DNA of 64,000 bases from Metarhizobium sp017305935 (GCF_029601685.1 NZ_JARRIR010000008.1:248001-312000), one strand, 5' to 3'. Counted from the first letter of the stretch, positions 17,776 to 25,008 are shown. Translations and numbers: made by a program. The notes: generated from the letters alone by a model not told the origin.

Positions 17776-18084
17776 CGTCACCCCCTCATCTATCCGGCGC
17801 TGCCGGCCTATATCGCCAGAGTAGAACGAGGCGGGCCGAAAGGAAATCGATGCGCGCAGACTCATGCGGACATCACCGCTTTGCCTGGAAATCCCATGCG
17901 CATGGCGCATGACTTGCATGTTTATATTGCATTGCACAATTCCACAGAAACGGCCTATGTTGAGATCACTGAAGACGGCGGGTCGAGCTTCTCTCCGCAC
18001 CGGTCTTTAACGAAATATTAAGGCAACCATGAGAGGTTGTCTCAGACGAAGACAATCGGATGACGATCTTCCACCCGCAATATT
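17776..18084. other. Intergenic region upstream of DUF2157 gene and the sRNA
   Basis: About 310 bases between divergent units. It should contain the DUF2157 promoter (minus strand) and the sRNA promoter (plus strand). TGCA occurs three times close together (17915-17918, 17928-17931, 17933-17936) in an AT-rich stretch, resembling the TGCA pairs upstream of the two DUF1127 genes. No protein gene seen. Confidence 0.4.
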
Positions 18085-18208
18085 CGGGGCGCGCACTCCT
18101 CCTCCCAGTGCGCTCCGATCAGGCCGGCAACCACTCCTCCTCCCAGGTTGTTGGCCACTGACAATGGCGCCCACCGGATCCTCCTCCCCCGGTGGGCGTT
18201 ATTCGTTT
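18085..18208 (+). ncRNA. Triple-hairpin anti-Shine-Dalgarno sRNA (alpha-r14/suhB/cuckoo-like)
   Basis: Three consecutive stem-loops each display CCTCCTCCC in the loop. Hairpin 1: stem GCGCACT/AGTGCGC at 18091-18113, with the nine loop bases exactly the motif. Hairpin 2: 11-bp stem at 18122-18156 with the motif at 18136-18144. Hairpin 3: 10-bp stem CGCCCACCGG/CCGGTGGGCG at 18168-18198, motif at 18180-18188, followed by TTATTCGTTT, so it also serves as terminator. The motif is complementary to a Shine-Dalgarno sequence, and stacked hairpins of this type define a known alphaproteobacterial sRNA group. The role would be base-pairing with mRNA ribosome sites. The 5' end is an estimate. Confidence 0.85.
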
Positions 18209-18528
18209 CGCGCTCTGCGTTTGTTTTCCGCCTCGTCCCTGTCGGTTCCGGCCAACATGCTGCAAGTGCGAACAAGTCTTGGCAAAGCACCAGACAAAAT
18301 GGCTTTGAACGCCGTGCTAGAGTAGGCATACAACTCCGCCAGACCATGCAAATGATTAATATTTATTCACTCCTGAGGCCGATTGGAGGCAGTGGCCTGC
18401 ATATTTGCATGGGTGGCATGCCCAATCGGCTCTGTTTGTTCTTCGCAATGCAACATATATTGCTTTCAACAGATTGCAGTCAGCGCCGCGGATGGCAGGC
18501 TGGCAAAACACCGAAGAGGATCAAGACC
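18209..18528. promoter_or_regulatory. Upstream region of the first DUF1127 gene
   Basis: About 320 bases with no credible longer gene. It contains TGCATATTTGCA at 18398-18409 inside a larger inverted repeat (GCCGATTGG near 18379 and CCAATCGGC near 18422). AT-rich stretches around 18350-18370 and 18460-18475 could hold the promoter. LysR-type regulation is a guess from the spaced TGCA pair. Confidence 0.4.
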
Positions 18529-18675
18529 ATGAACATCGCACGTACCCTGAACAATTGGCGCAAGTATCGTCAGACCGTCAGCGAACTGGATCGCATGAGC
18601 AATCGCGGCTTGAGCGACCTCGGCATTGACCGTTCGGACATCCGTCGCCTCGCCCGCCAGGCAAGCGGCTTCTAA
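18529..18675 (+). CDS. DUF1127 small protein (48 aa)
   Basis: Small Arg-rich protein of the DUF1127 family, reading MNIARTLNNWRKYRQTVSEL and ending DRSDIRRLARQASGF. The conserved pattern is W-x2-Y/R, L-x2-L/M, S-x2-x-L-x-D-L/I-G-I-x-R, all visible. Members in Agrobacterium and Brucella bind RNA or influence phosphate/carbon and surface phenotypes, but no single function is fixed. GAGGATCAAGACC precedes the ATG at 18529. A strong terminator follows. A related gene lies 300 bases downstream. Confidence 0.9.
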   Translation: MNIARTLNNWRKYRQTVSELDRMSNRGLSDLGIDRSDIRRLARQASGF

Positions 18676-18714
18676 TTCTGCCGCACGACGCTTAAAGCGC
18701 CGCACGGAATTTCG

Positions 18715-18749
18715 AAAACGCCTCCGGTTACAAACCGGGGGCGTTTTTT
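18715..18749 (+). terminator. Rho-independent terminator of the first DUF1127 gene
   Basis: AAAACGCCTCCGGTT pairs with AACCGGGGGCGTTTT (one T-G wobble) around the loop ACA, and the stem ends in a run of six T. Confidence 0.92.
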
Positions 18750-18980
18750 ATTGTGCGGATACTTCCATACACTTTAACGCCTATGGCGGAAGCATGACGC
18801 AAAAATCCCGGATTGTGACGCATCTTTCATCATCGCACTGCACAAATGCATAGCAGTCGCTCGTTTTTTGCACTGCAGTTCTTTGTTTTACAGATGTATA
18901 AAGCGGCCAATCGCTGAGGCGGACGAAACGAACCGCCGGACAGCCGCAAAATTCGAGATTACGTACGAAGGAAGAAGATC
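18750..18980. promoter_or_regulatory. Upstream region of the second DUF1127 gene
   Basis: It contains TGCACAAATGCA (18839-18850) and TGCACTGCA (18869-18877). The spaced TGCA pair resembles TGCATATTTGCA before the first DUF1127 gene, suggesting a shared regulator. No other gene seen. Confidence 0.4.
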
Positions 18981-19124
18981 ATGAACCCGATTCGCATTGC
19001 CAAGAACTGGATCAGCTATCGCCGCACGCTCAACGAACTGGGCAACCTGTCGAACCAGGCCCTGAGCGATATCGGCATCACCCGCTTCGATATTCGCAAC
19101 ATCGCATCGCGTTCGTTCCGCTGA
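18981..19124 (+). CDS. DUF1127 small protein (47 aa)
   Basis: Second member of the family, reading MNPIRIAKNWISYRRTLNEL then GNLSNQALSDIGITR and ending IASRSFR. It shares the W-x-x-YR, L-xx-L-xx-LS, D-I-G-I-R pattern with its neighbour at 18529 but differs at many positions, so this is an old duplication. GAAGGAAGAAGATC precedes the ATG. A terminator follows within 60 bases, so each DUF1127 gene is its own short transcript. Confidence 0.9.
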   Translation: MNPIRIAKNWISYRRTLNELGNLSNQALSDIGITRFDIRNIASRSFR

Positions 19125-19159
19125 TATCAGCGGCGAACGCCAGCATTGAGAATTGCCCA

Positions 19160-19190
19160 AACGGCGCCGCTCGGCGCCGTTTTCGTTTTC
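19160..19190 (+). terminator. Rho-independent terminator of the second DUF1127 gene
   Basis: AACGGCGCC pairs with GGCGCCGTT around GCTC, followed by TTCGTTTTC. Confidence 0.88.
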
Positions 19191-19218
19191 AGGCTCGGGT
19201 TTTCTGCCGCCGCTTTTC

Positions 19219-19243
19219 GGAACCTTCTCCATTCGGGCACGTT
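19219..19243 (+). promoter_or_regulatory. EcfG/RpoE2-type promoter (GGAAC-N16-CGTT)
   Basis: GGAAC at 19219-19223 and CGTT at 19240-19243 are separated by exactly 16 bases, the consensus for the alphaproteobacterial general stress sigma factor. It lies 25 bases before the ATG of the small gene at 19269. Recognition is inferred from the match. Confidence 0.7.
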
Positions 19244-19268
19244 GCCTTTGAAGACAAGGAGACGTTCC

Positions 19269-19466
19269 ATGCCAAATCGCGAACCGATACCCAGCCCTAT
19301 CGACGAACAGCCACGTGGCCCCTCGCGTGACGGTCCTCTGCCGGACCGCTCGACAGAAAATCCGCCGGCACCGCCGATCATCAATCCCGGCGACACCAAG
19401 AATCCGAACGACCCGCCCCTGGAACCCGCTCTGTTGCCGATCGGCGACCCCGCCGGCATGGCCTGA
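19269..19466 (+). CDS. Small Pro-rich hypothetical protein (65 aa)
   Basis: Hydrophilic, Pro/Asp/Asn-rich protein with no hydrophobic segment, reading MPNREPIPSPIDEQPRGPSR and later PGDTKNPNDPPLEPALLPIG. Probably disordered. AAGGAGA stands at the right distance before the ATG at 19269, and a perfect EcfG-type promoter lies just upstream, which supports it as a real, stress-induced gene. I do not recognise a function. Confidence 0.75.
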   Translation: MPNREPIPSPIDEQPRGPSRDGPLPDRSTENPPAPPIINPGDTKNPNDPPLEPALLPIGDPAGMA

Positions 19467-19472
19467 CAAAAA

Positions 19473-19490
19473 AAGCGCCATACGGCGCTT
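19473..19490 (-). terminator. Terminator between convergent small genes
   Basis: AAGCGCC pairs with GGCGCTT around ATAC. Read on the minus strand it ends in TTTTTTT, so it fits the 65-aa gene at 19533; it may also act weakly on the plus strand. Confidence 0.75.
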
Positions 19491-19532
19491 CGCTGTCGGA
19501 TTGTTATGATGGCTGAATGCCGCCCGCCTGCG

Positions 19533-19730
19533 TCAGTGGGCGGCAAGTTGTCGCAGGGCGCTCTGCTGGTGGCGCGAGAGCGTCAACAGGGCTTCGATCT
19601 CCCAGTTCTCGCCGAAACGCAGGGCCACGGAAAGCGCCTTCATCGCATCACAAGCCGGACCGTCGGACTCACGCATGTAGACCATGTCGTCGAGATTGGC
19701 TTCAAGGGTCGCTGCATCGATCGTCGTCAT
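19533..19730 (-). CDS. Small hypothetical protein (65 aa)
   Basis: Acidic, mostly helical small protein, reading MTTIDAATLEANLDDMVYMR and ending LSRHQQSALRQLAAH. No membrane segment or known motif seen. GACAGG stands before the ATG at 19730, and a good terminator follows its stop on the same strand, which supports expression. It is divergent from trmFO. Function unknown. Confidence 0.65.
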   Translation of the reverse strand: MTTIDAATLEANLDDMVYMRESDGPACDAMKALSVALRFGENWEIEALLTLSRHQQSALRQLAAH

Positions 19731-19852
19731 CCTGTCATCCGTCCGCTTTTAAAGTGTGACGGTTTTAAGGCGCGAAGCTTGCGCAACGCTGTGGCAATGC
19801 GATCCGGCGGCGAACGATTGGAACCGGCGCGTCATCGTGATAAGCAGCGCGC

Positions 19853-21268
19853 ATGACACAGACAGCACCCCTTTCACCCATCCACGTCGTCGGCGGCGGG
19901 CTTGCCGGCTCCGAGGCCGCCTGGCAGATAGCGCAAGCCGGTATCCCTGTCGTCCTGCATGAAATGCGCGGCACACGCGGCACGGATGCCCACAAGACGG
20001 ATTCGCTGGCCGAACTCGTCTGCTCGAATTCCTTCCGCTCAGACGATGCGTCCGCCAATGCCGTCGGCGTCATCCATGCCGAGATGCGGCTTGCCAATTC
20101 GTTGATCATGACCTGTGCCGACAGGCATCAGGTGCCCGCCGGTAGCGCGCTCGCCGTCGATCGCGACGGTTTTTCGCAAGCCGTGACCGCCGCCATCGAA
20201 GCCCATCCGCTGATCACCGTCCGTCGCGAGGAAATCCGGGGCCTGCCGCCGGCGGACTGGGATCTGGCGATCCTCGCCACCGGCCCGCTGACCTCGCCGG
20301 CGCTGGCCGACGCCATCCGGGCCGAGACCGGCGCGAATGCGCTCGCATTCTTCGACGCAATCGCCCCAATCGTCCATCGCGATACCATCAATATGGATGT
20401 CTGCTGGTATCAGTCGCGCTACGACAAGGTCGGCCCCGGCGGGACCGGCAAGGACTACATCAACTGCCCGATGACGCAGGATGAGTACAACGCCTTCATC
20501 GACGCTCTGATCGCCGGTGATACGGTCGGCTTCAAGGAATGGGAAGGAACGCCTTATTTCGACGGCTGCCTGCCAATCGAGGTCATGGCCGAGCGCGGCC
20601 GCGAGACCCTGCGCCACGGCCCGATGAAACCCATGGGCCTGACCAACGCCCATAACCCGACCGTGAAACCCTATGCCATCGTCCAGCTACGCCAGGACAA
20701 TGCGCTGGGCACGCTCTACAATATGGTCGGTTTCCAGACGAAGCTGAAATACGGAAGCCAGGCCGAGATCTTCCGGATGATTCCCGGTCTGGAAAACGCC
20801 GAATTCGCTCGCCTCGGCGGCCTGCACCGCAACACCTACATCAACTCGCCAGTTCTGCTCGATCGTTCGCTGACGTTGAAATCGCGCCCTGGCCTGCGTT
20901 TCGCCGGCCAGATCACCGGCTGCGAAGGTTATGTGGAAAGTGCCGCCGTCGGCCTGCTCGCCGGGCGTTTTGCGGCTGCGGAACGGAAGGGCAGCACCCT
21001 CGCCCCGCCGCCGGCCACGACGGCGCTGGGCTCACTGCTCGGCCACATCACGGGCGGGCATATCGTCCATAACGAGGAGCCGGGCAAACGCTCGTTCCAG
21101 CCGATGAACATCAATTTCGGCCTGTTCCCGGAGTTGGAGCCGGGCTCCATCGTCAGGCCCGAGGGCGTCAAGCGCTTTCGCGGCAAGGACAAGGCACTGG
21201 TGAAGAAGCAGCTCATCTCCGCCCGCGCATTGAAGGATTGCGCCGACTGGCTGACGCGATCGCAATAG
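19853..21268 (+). CDS. trmFO: Folate-dependent tRNA U54 methyltransferase TrmFO (471 aa)
   Basis: FAD- and methylenetetrahydrofolate-dependent enzyme that makes ribothymidine at position 54 of tRNA. The N-terminus has the Rossmann dinucleotide motif HVVGGGLAGSEAAWQIA, then the family segment TDSLAELVCSNSFRSDD. Later regions include QLRQDNALGTLYNMVGFQTK and FAGQITGCEGYVESAAVGLL with the conserved cysteine. Length is normal. It replaces the SAM-dependent TrmA of enterobacteria. The ribosome site is weak; ATG at 19853 gives the family start. Confidence 0.97.
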   Translation: MTQTAPLSPIHVVGGGLAGSEAAWQIAQAGIPVVLHEMRGTRGTDAHKTDSLAELVCSNSFRSDDASANAVGVIHAEMRLANSLIMTCADRHQVPAGSALAVDRDGFSQAVTAAIEAHPLITVRREEIRGLPPADWDLAILATGPLTSPALADAIRAETGANALAFFDAIAPIVHRDTINMDVCWYQSRYDKVGPGGTGKDYINCPMTQDEYNAFIDALIAGDTVGFKEWEGTPYFDGCLPIEVMAERGRETLRHGPMKPMGLTNAHNPTVKPYAIVQLRQDNALGTLYNMVGFQTKLKYGSQAEIFRMIPGLENAEFARLGGLHRNTYINSPVLLDRSLTLKSRPGLRFAGQITGCEGYVESAAVGLLAGRFAAAERKGSTLAPPPATTALGSLLGHITGGHIVHNEEPGKRSFQPMNINFGLFPELEPGSIVRPEGVKRFRGKDKALVKKQLISARALKDCADWLTRSQ

Positions 21269-21272
21269 TCGA

Positions 21273-21731
21273 TCAGGAGGTCTGCTGCGCGTTATCCGTG
21301 ACGCGCGGCGGCGCCACCATTGCCAGGCTGCCGAGCAACCACAACGACACTTCGGCGGCATCGCCGACAGACTTGAACTCGAACTTGCCGCTATGGGCCG
21401 GCATGTCGTTGAAGGTGATTTCCAGCCCCTTGCCGTTCGGCAACGGATTGACGCGCGCCATGCCCGGCTCGATCAAATGGCAGGCATAATGGCCACGCAT
21501 GCTGCGCATGAAGCCGGCCTTGTTGTCATGCAGGCGGACGAAGACGACATTGCCGTCCGTCGTTGCATGCAGGTCGCGGATCGCTTCATTGGGAAAGGCA
21601 CGGCCGAATTCCATCAGCGCCACGCCCATGTCGTGCAGCCCGTCCTCATCCTGGCGTGCGGCAAGCCGCGTCGCCCAGAAGGCCAGAAAGACCACCGCAC
21701 AGACGAGGATTACCCAGATCACCAAATTCAA
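21273..21731 (-). CDS. Hypothetical protein with N-terminal membrane helix (152 aa)
   Basis: A single N-terminal hydrophobic helix (LVIWVILVCAVVFLAFWATR) is followed by a soluble domain of about 125 residues containing RDLHATTDGNVVFVRLHDNK and MRGHYACHLIEPG. I do not recognise the family. It is convergent with trmFO (four bases between stops) and lies downstream of the NDUFAF6-like gene on the same strand, with 69 bases between. Seen as a conserved hypothetical in rhizobia as far as I recall. Confidence 0.75.
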   Translation of the reverse strand: MNLVIWVILVCAVVFLAFWATRLAARQDEDGLHDMGVALMEFGRAFPNEAIRDLHATTDGNVVFVRLHDNKAGFMRSMRGHYACHLIEPGMARVNPLPNGKGLEITFNDMPAHSGKFEFKSVGDAAEVSLWLLGSLAMVAPPRVTDNAQQTS

Positions 21732-21800
21732 CGCCGCTCTCCGATTCTGACCCGCTTGTGGTTCGAAATAGCCGGAGAGGCTTGCGCGAACGTTATCCCC

Positions 21801-22652
21801 TCAAAAGCGACGGGTAAACCCTGATAGCGCCATGCGCCACTGTCGCCGCCACTGCGGTTCGATCAGCGAGGTGTCGAACAGCCGTGCCCCCGCTGCCTTC
21901 GCCTTGCGCAGCACCGGCCCGGCCAGCGCCACCGGTAAAAAGGCAGGGAAGACGCTTGTCGCAATCCGGCCAAGTCCGCCACGCGCCTGCGCCAGATGAT
22001 CGAGGCCAAGACCGGCAAAGGCTTCGATGGCGGCGGAAATCTGCGTCCCCGCCTTGCCGGCGAGAAAGGTGTCGCGATCGAGACCGGTCGCGGAAAGAAT
22101 TTCCGTGGGAATGTAGAGCTGGCCGCGATGGCGATGCTGCGGCATGAGCAGGAGCAGGCCTGCAATCGCCTGCGCCACGCCGGCATGCCCGGCGACATCG
22201 GCCGAATCGGCCGCCTTGTCGGCATCGAGGACGAGGCTGGCGATCTGGATTAGCGCCGAGGCGGTTTCGCCGGCATAGCCTTCCAGCACTGTGCGGCTTT
22301 CCATCGGGTCGTCATAGAGATCGAAAATACGCGCCTCGGTCATGTCGATCAGTGTCTGGCGCGGCAGGCGATAGGTCTCAATGGTTTCCAGAAGCGCGGC
22401 GGCCAGTGGATTGGCTTCGCTGGAACCATGCGGCTTGCCCTCCAGCAAGTCGCGCCAATATTGCAGGCGCACCTCGCCGGGCAGAGCATCACGCACCAGA
22501 TCGCGAATGCGCGCCAGTTCCGCATTGAAGGCATAGAGAGCTGCCAATGCCCCCCGCTTTTCCGGCGGCGCCAGCAGGCAGGCGAGATAACGGTCGCGAT
22601 CGGTGTCGCGCAGCGTCGACAAGGCGATGTCGAAATGGGAGGTTTCCGGCAT
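21801..22652 (-). CDS. Squalene/phytoene synthase-fold protein, NDUFAF6-like (283 aa)
   Basis: All-helical isoprenoid synthase-fold protein. It keeps LYAFNAELARIRDLV and the RLQYWRDLL helix, but lacks both Asp-rich metal motifs needed for prenyl transfer: the first reads ELARIRDLV and the second is replaced by GLLLLMPQHRHRGQLYIP. This pattern, with the late FPAFLPVALAGPVLRK segment, resembles mitochondrial NDUFAF6, a complex I assembly factor, more than HpnC/HpnD or CrtB. The ATG at 22652 overlaps the stop of the NDUFAF3-like gene by one base, so the two are coupled. A role in respiratory complex I assembly is inferred from the homologue, not shown here. Confidence 0.85.
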   Translation of the reverse strand: MPETSHFDIALSTLRDTDRDRYLACLLAPPEKRGALAALYAFNAELARIRDLVRDALPGEVRLQYWRDLLEGKPHGSSEANPLAAALLETIETYRLPRQTLIDMTEARIFDLYDDPMESRTVLEGYAGETASALIQIASLVLDADKAADSADVAGHAGVAQAIAGLLLLMPQHRHRGQLYIPTEILSATGLDRDTFLAGKAGTQISAAIEAFAGLGLDHLAQARGGLGRIATSVFPAFLPVALAGPVLRKAKAAGARLFDTSLIEPQWRRQWRMALSGFTRRF

Positions 22653-23038
22653 CAGACGGCAATCAGGGCGGCGGCGACGGCGCGCGATTCCGACAGCATG
22701 ATGTTGAAGGTGCGCACGGCAGCGCCCGTGCTCATCGGGTCGGAGCTGATGCCTTTGGCTTTCAGTGCCGTTTTCAACGCCGCCGGCAAGGGCCGCAGAT
22801 TGGGACCGGTGCCCACCAGCAGCACCTCGATATCGGCGGCCTGATCCAGAACCATCTGGAAATGCGCGACATCGAGCGGCGTTTCCACCGTCATATCCCA
22901 GCCGTGAATACCCGAGGGAAGGCACAGGATCGATCCGCGATGCGACATGTCGGCGAAACGGAAGCCGCCATTGCCATAGGCATCGATCGGCGCCCGGCCG
23001 GGAAAATGTGCGGAACGGATTTCTATGCCCTTGGCCAT
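22652..23038 (-). CDS. Mth938-domain protein, NDUFAF3-like (128 aa)
   Basis: Single-domain Mth938/DUF498 protein. It shows IEIRSAHFPGRAPIDAYGNG at the N-terminus and the conserved core IEVLLVGTGPNLRPLP near residues 69-84, with the later AAVRTFNIMLSESRAVAAAL. The human homologue NDUFAF3 is a complex I assembly factor. It has no clear ribosome site: a GC-rich hairpin lies directly upstream, between it and yajC. It is coupled to the NDUFAF6-like gene. In relatives, secDF usually separates it from yajC. Confidence 0.88.
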   Translation of the reverse strand: MAKGIEIRSAHFPGRAPIDAYGNGGFRFADMSHRGSILCLPSGIHGWDMTVETPLDVAHFQMVLDQAADIEVLLVGTGPNLRPLPAALKTALKAKGISSDPMSTGAAVRTFNIMLSESRAVAAALIAV

Positions 23039-23047
23039 GAAAATACG

Positions 23048-23070
23048 AGCGGCGCCTTTCCAGCGCCGCT
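23048..23070 (-). terminator. Hairpin after yajC
   Basis: AGCGGCGC pairs with GCGCCGCT around a seven-base loop, followed on the minus strand by CGTATTTTC. It sits between the yajC stop and the NDUFAF3-like start codon, so it could end yajC transcripts or shape translation of the next gene. Confidence 0.6.
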
Positions 23071-23077
23071 TTCCTTC

Positions 23078-23425
23078 TTACTTCGCCTCTTCGGCCTTGA
23101 CCGGTTCGCCCTTGACGCGAACATCGGTCACATAGGCGCGAACGACGCGGACGCGGATGCCCTCGGCGATTTCAACTTCCACTTCGCGTTCGTCGACGAC
23201 CTTGGTCACCTTGCCGACGATGCCTCCAGCGACGATCTGGTCGCCACGGCGAATGTTCTTCAGCGTCTCTTCCCGCTTCTTGGCCTGGGCGCGCTGCGGA
23301 CGGATCAGCAGGAAATACCAGACGACCATGAGCGGCACGAACAGAAAGATCATTTCCAGACCGGAACCGAGCGGAGAAGCCGCTGCGCCACTCGCTGCCT
23401 GGGCGTATGCCTCGGTGATGAACAT
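23078..23425 (-). CDS. yajC: Preprotein translocase subunit YajC (115 aa)
   Basis: Small inner-membrane accessory subunit of the SecDF-YajC complex, which assists protein export through SecYEG. One transmembrane helix (LEMIFLFVPLMVVWYFLLIR, about residues 27-46) precedes PQRAQAKKREETLKNIRRGD and a small beta domain. The ATG at 23425 gives the normal start MFITEAYAQ; a longer frame to 23575 is not needed. The expected secD/secF genes do not follow; the next gene downstream is the NDUFAF3-like one. Confidence 0.95.
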   Translation of the reverse strand: MFITEAYAQAASGAAASPLGSGLEMIFLFVPLMVVWYFLLIRPQRAQAKKREETLKNIRRGDQIVAGGIVGKVTKVVDEREVEVEIAEGIRVRVVRAYVTDVRVKGEPVKAEEAK

Positions 23426-23646
23426 CGAAAACTCCTTAAACTCGGCAAAAGATAAAAAGGTCGGATCGGTCGTCCGCGCTTTGGTGGCCGGAATATAGTG
23501 GCGCACCATATGAATGCAACAAAAAGCCGGCGCGGATCGTACCGATTTGCCGCCTCTTAACCTTTCCGCTCCCAAGACGCCATGGTACCGCCGGTCAAAT
23601 CCGGTGCGAAACCGGCCCGAAACGGTAAAACAGCGAGGTGGCCCGC

Positions 23647-24513
23647 ATGGACAACGATAGATACGACATTCTCATCACAGAGATTCGCAAGCTGAATACG
23701 GCGCTGGAACGCCTTGCCGGCCCGGCGCCCATCGAAAGCGACTGGACATCGGCCGATTGTTTCGTCTGGGCGCCGGGCCGGCTCTATCTGCAGCCGGTGC
23801 CGAAGCCGAACCGCGTGGCGCTGACGCTGATCCGCGGCGTCGACCGGGTGCGCGACATCCTGCATGAAAACACCCAGCGTTTCGCGGAGGGATTTCCGGC
23901 CAACAACGTGCTGCTCTGGGGCGCGCGCGGCATGGGAAAGTCCTCGCTGGTGAAGGCGGTGCATGAGGATGTGCGCGCCGCCAGCGGCGTGTCTTTGAAG
24001 CTGGTGGAAGTGCATCGCGAGGATATCTCGACGCTGCCGGTGTTGCTCGACCTCGTGCGCGACACCCCGCATCGCGTCATCGTCTTCTGCGACGACCTGT
24101 CCTTCGACCATGACGACACCGCTTACAAGTCGCTGAAGGCGGCGCTGGACGGCGGCGTCGAGGGCCGGCCGGAAAACGTGGTGTTCTACGCCACCTCCAA
24201 CCGCCGCCATCTGCTGCCGCGCCACATGATGGAAAACGAGCAATCGACCGCGATCAATCCCTCGGAAGCCGTGGAGGAAAAGGTCTCGCTCTCAGATCGC
24301 TTCGGCCTGTGGCTCGGCTTCCACAAATGTAGCCAGGACGATTATCTCGCGATGATCGACGGCTATGCCGCCCATTATGACCTCGGCCTGCCGCAAGACA
24401 AGCTCCACGCCGACGCCCTCGAATGGGCGACGACGCGCGGCGGCCGCAGCGGTCGTGTCGCCTGGCAGTATATCCAGGATCTCGCGGGACGGCTGCGCAG
24501 GAAGGTGCAGTAA
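23647..24513 (+). CDS. DUF815 AAA-type ATPase (288 aa)
   Basis: P-loop ATPase of the DUF815 family. Walker A is LLWGARGMGKSSLVKAV (about residues 88-104) and Walker B is VIVFCDDLSFD (about 140-150). The arginine-rich region YATSNRRHLLPRHM fits a sensor motif. The function is unknown. The ATG at 23647 has GCGAGG eight bases upstream and is preferred over the GTG at 23638. It is divergent from yajC, a typical rhizobial arrangement. Confidence 0.88.
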   Translation: MDNDRYDILITEIRKLNTALERLAGPAPIESDWTSADCFVWAPGRLYLQPVPKPNRVALTLIRGVDRVRDILHENTQRFAEGFPANNVLLWGARGMGKSSLVKAVHEDVRAASGVSLKLVEVHREDISTLPVLLDLVRDTPHRVIVFCDDLSFDHDDTAYKSLKAALDGGVEGRPENVVFYATSNRRHLLPRHMMENEQSTAINPSEAVEEKVSLSDRFGLWLGFHKCSQDDYLAMIDGYAAHYDLGLPQDKLHADALEWATTRGGRSGRVAWQYIQDLAGRLRRKVQ

Positions 24514-24574
24514 ACACAGAGCCTGAGGTTGGCAGGCGCGCGAATTATGCACCCATAAGTTTTACACAAGTCCA

Positions 24575-24597
24575 GCGTGCGATTGTCTTTCGCACGC
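24575..24597 (+). repeat. Inverted repeat upstream of orphan gene
   Basis: GCGTGCGA and TCGCACGC form a perfect eight-base stem around TTGTCTT. It lies 60 bases after the DUF815 stop and 40 bases before the next gene. No T run follows, so it could be an operator or a weak transcript end. Confidence 0.6.
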
Positions 24598-24637
24598 AAC
24601 GGATTTTGCGCAGGACAGGCTTCAGACAGGAATTATT

Positions 24638-24973
24638 ATGGGTAGCGAAAACCTCATTGGCCGGATTTCCAACGCGGCGACGGCAATCAACAACCGTTTC
24701 CCGAAGGGTAAGCAGAGCGGCCAGCAATTCGACTTCACGGACACGACCCGAAACGCAGTTGCTGACAAGGCCGCGAGGATGATCAACGAAGGTAGCATGA
24801 CATCGTCTGAAGCGGTTGCCGCCACGTCTATGCCGGCAGGCACGAAAAACTATATCCTCGGCGTGCAGGAAGCAGCTCATTTCGCGGAACGGACAGGCGA
24901 TACGGAGTCCGCGCAACTCAATCGAGACACGCTTGCCGCGATGCTTCGTTACCAGAGCCCGGGAAAATGGTGA
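24638..24973 (+). CDS. Orphan hypothetical protein (111 aa)
   Basis: Soluble, polar protein with no signal peptide or membrane helix. It contains RISNAATAINNRFPKGKQSG near the N-terminus and a helical second half (NYILGVQEAAHFAERTGD). I do not recognise any family. Ser, Thr, Asn and Gln content is higher than in its neighbours. CAGGAATTATT stands before the ATG. It lies between the DUF815 ATPase and the LysM/LytM gene, with an inverted repeat upstream and a shared terminator downstream. Possibly a recently acquired or lineage-specific gene. Confidence 0.7.
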   Translation: MGSENLIGRISNAATAINNRFPKGKQSGQQFDFTDTTRNAVADKAARMINEGSMTSSEAVAATSMPAGTKNYILGVQEAAHFAERTGDTESAQLNRDTLAAMLRYQSPGKW

Positions 24974-24989
24974 TTGTCATACAGAAAAA

Positions 24990-25008
24990 GCGCCCTCGGG
25001 CGCCTTTT
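24990..25008. terminator. Bidirectional terminator between convergent genes
   Basis: GCGCC pairs with GGCGC around CTCG, with AAAAA before and CTTTT after. It serves the orphan gene on the plus strand and the LytM gene on the minus strand. Confidence 0.75.
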
